Source of the DNA: Thermoleophilia bacterium
GTDB lineage: Bacteria > Actinomycetota > Thermoleophilia > Gaiellales > SKUG01
Assembly: GCA_025964405.1 (NCBI GenBank)
Contig: JAOPYW010000365.1
Coordinates: 1-6,245, forward strand
Reading direction: 5' to 3'
DNA length: 6,245 nt
Under the pieces are notes generated by a model. That model made no database searches and was not told the DNA's origin. It saw only the letters and a program-made list of their open reading frames with translations. Positions 5,327 to 6,245 of the stretch are shown in pieces (the stretch's first letter is position 1; each line of letters begins with the position of its first letter). The position numbers and the translations under genes are program-made.

Positions 5327-6245
5327 CTACGCCGCCATCGGGGCGTCGCCGTCGCTGTCGCCCGGCGTCGGGGCGATCGGACCGGCGGGAGCCGGCTGCC
5401 CGGGCGTGTCGCGCTCGCCGGCCGAGATCAGGAACTCGTCGCCGTCGGGCACGTACAGCTCCACCGCAGCCGCACCCGCGAACTCGGGGTCGAGGGCCAC
5501 GAACTCGCCCAGCACGACCTCGTCGGCGTCGGGCATCCACTGTTCCTGCGCGGGCGCCTGCTGCGCGTGTTCGGCCACCTGCTGCACGTCGATCGCTCCC
5601 GCCCGCAGCGCCCGGAGGAAGGCGCGCACGACCTCGGGGTCGAACTGCGTGCCGACGCCGCTGACGATCTCGTCGATCGCGCGCAGGGGCGAGAGGGCGC
5701 GTCGGTAGGAGCGGCTGCTCGTCATCGCGTCGAACGTGTCGGCGACCGCAAGCACCTTCGCGCCGTCGGGGATGTCATCGCCCGACATCATCATCGGGTA
5801 ACCGGTGCCGTCCATGCGCTCGTGGTGGCTCAGCACCCACGTGATGAGTTCCTCGGGCGCGACGCCGGAGATCATGCTGGCGCCGAGGGCGGGATGCGTC
5901 TGCATCTCCTTCCACTCGGCCTCGGTGAGCTTCGAGCTCTTGCGCAGCGTGCTGTCGCGCACGCCGATCTTGCCGACGTCGTGGAGGAGGCCCGCGACCC
6001 GCAGCAGCTCGAGCCGTTCGCCGTGCCAGCCCAGTTCCTCGGCGATCGCCTTCGAGTAGCGCGACACGTTCTCGGAGTGGCGCGCCGTGTAGGCGTCACG
6101 CGCATCAAGGGCGCGGGCGAGGGCGAGCACGGCACGCAGTCGCGCGTTGCGCTCCATCACCTCGAGGCGCTCGTCCGCACTCAGCACCTTCACGACCTCG
6201 GGGTCGTAGCAGGTCACCGAGGCCTTGCCGTTGAGCTTGCCCCAG
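5327..6245 (-). CDS. HD-GYP domain c-di-GMP phosphodiesterase, C-terminal part of a probable GGDEF/HD-GYP protein; 5' end beyond the window
   Basis: This cytoplasmic signalling enzyme should hydrolyse cyclic di-GMP through a metal-dependent HD-GYP domain. The frame stays open to the window edge, so the start is missing. Numbering from the GTG at 6217, which is probably not the start: HSENVSRYS (47-55); HD in LLHDVGKIGV (77-86, His79-Asp80); Lys83 in the conserved DVGK; His108; HHERMDGTGYP (131-141), an exact HHExxDGxGYP; VADTFDAMTSSRSYRRALS (158-176); and GTQFDPEVV (189-197). All expected metal-binding and GYP residues are present, so it looks active. Upstream of the HD domain, WGKLNGKASVTCYDPEVV resembles the last helix and strand of a GGDEF (diguanylate cyclase) domain, suggesting a dual-domain protein; this is an inference from about 20 residues. 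After residue 205 comes a roughly 90-residue acidic, Pro/Ala-rich tail outside the domain. A hairpin follows the stop. Confidence 0.92.
   Translation of the reverse strand, partial: WGKLNGKASVTCYDPEVVKVLSADERLEVMERNARLRAVLALARALDARDAYTARHSENVSRYSKAIAEELGWHGERLELLRVAGLLHDVGKIGVRDSTLRKSSKLTEAEWKEMQTHPALGASMISGVAPEELITWVLSHHERMDGTGYPMMMSGDDIPDGAKVLAVADTFDAMTSSRSYRRALSPLRAIDEIVSGVGTQFDPEVVRAFLRALRAGAIDVQQVAEHAQQAPAQEQWMPDADEVVLGEFVALDPEFAGAAAVELYVPDGDEFLISAGERDTPGQPAPAGPIAPTPGDSDGDAPMAA

Noticed and set aside
6215..6217. GTG at 6217 as the start of the HD-GYP protein
   Set aside because: The frame stays open to the window edge, with upstream residues that look like the end of a GGDEF domain, so the gene most likely begins outside the window.
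1..6245. CRISPR array, insertion sequence or phage genes
   Set aside because: No regularly spaced repeats, transposase or integrase motifs, or terminal inverted repeats were seen, and composition is uniform.

Overview
The window is high-GC throughout, with strong third-position G/C bias and long antisense open frames. Several starts look leaderless: a TANNNT -10 box sits about 7 nt before the ATG. This suggests a high-GC actinomycete (Actinomycetota). The GGDEF-to-HD-GYP junction at the right end resembles proteins I associate with Thermoleophilia-type actinobacteria, but the lineage is an inference and is not proven by this window.

Left part (1-1343): a divergent zinc (or manganese) ABC import locus. 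On the minus strand is the 5' part of a znuC-like ATPase, which leaves the window at base 1 and carries an in-frame TAA just before its Walker A motif. On the plus strand is an intact znuA-like substrate-binding lipoprotein. The two ATG codons overlap in a single CATG. An AT-rich inverted repeat resembling a Fur/Zur-family operator lies inside the first codons of znuA, over the presumed znuC promoter.

Middle part (1344-4531): after znuA come two GC hairpins and a pair of direct repeats 20 bp apart. These are followed by a thermolysin-type (M4) metallopeptidase with all catalytic residues but no visible signal peptide or usual propeptide. Next is a small CoA-binding (YccU-type) Rossmann protein, whose promoter and start almost duplicate those of znuA. 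It converges with a 14-TM DHA2-type MFS drug exporter. Only 3 bp separate the two stop codons, and an interrupted palindrome spans both.

Right part (4532-6245): a 204-bp divergent intergenic region holds inverted repeats and a TATACT box for the exporter. An unrecognised 135-residue acidic protein follows on the plus strand, then a 183-bp convergent spacer with hairpins. Last is the 3' part of a c-di-GMP signalling protein on the minus strand, with the tail of a probable GGDEF domain, a complete HD-GYP domain and an acidic C-terminal extension.

Apart from the zinc locus, the genes do not form an obvious pathway. The region looks like ordinary chromosomal housekeeping and accessory genes. I saw no mobile element, CRISPR array, tRNA or rRNA. 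The most interesting signals are the compact zinc regulatory junction, the premature stop in znuC, and the repeated leaderless start module.
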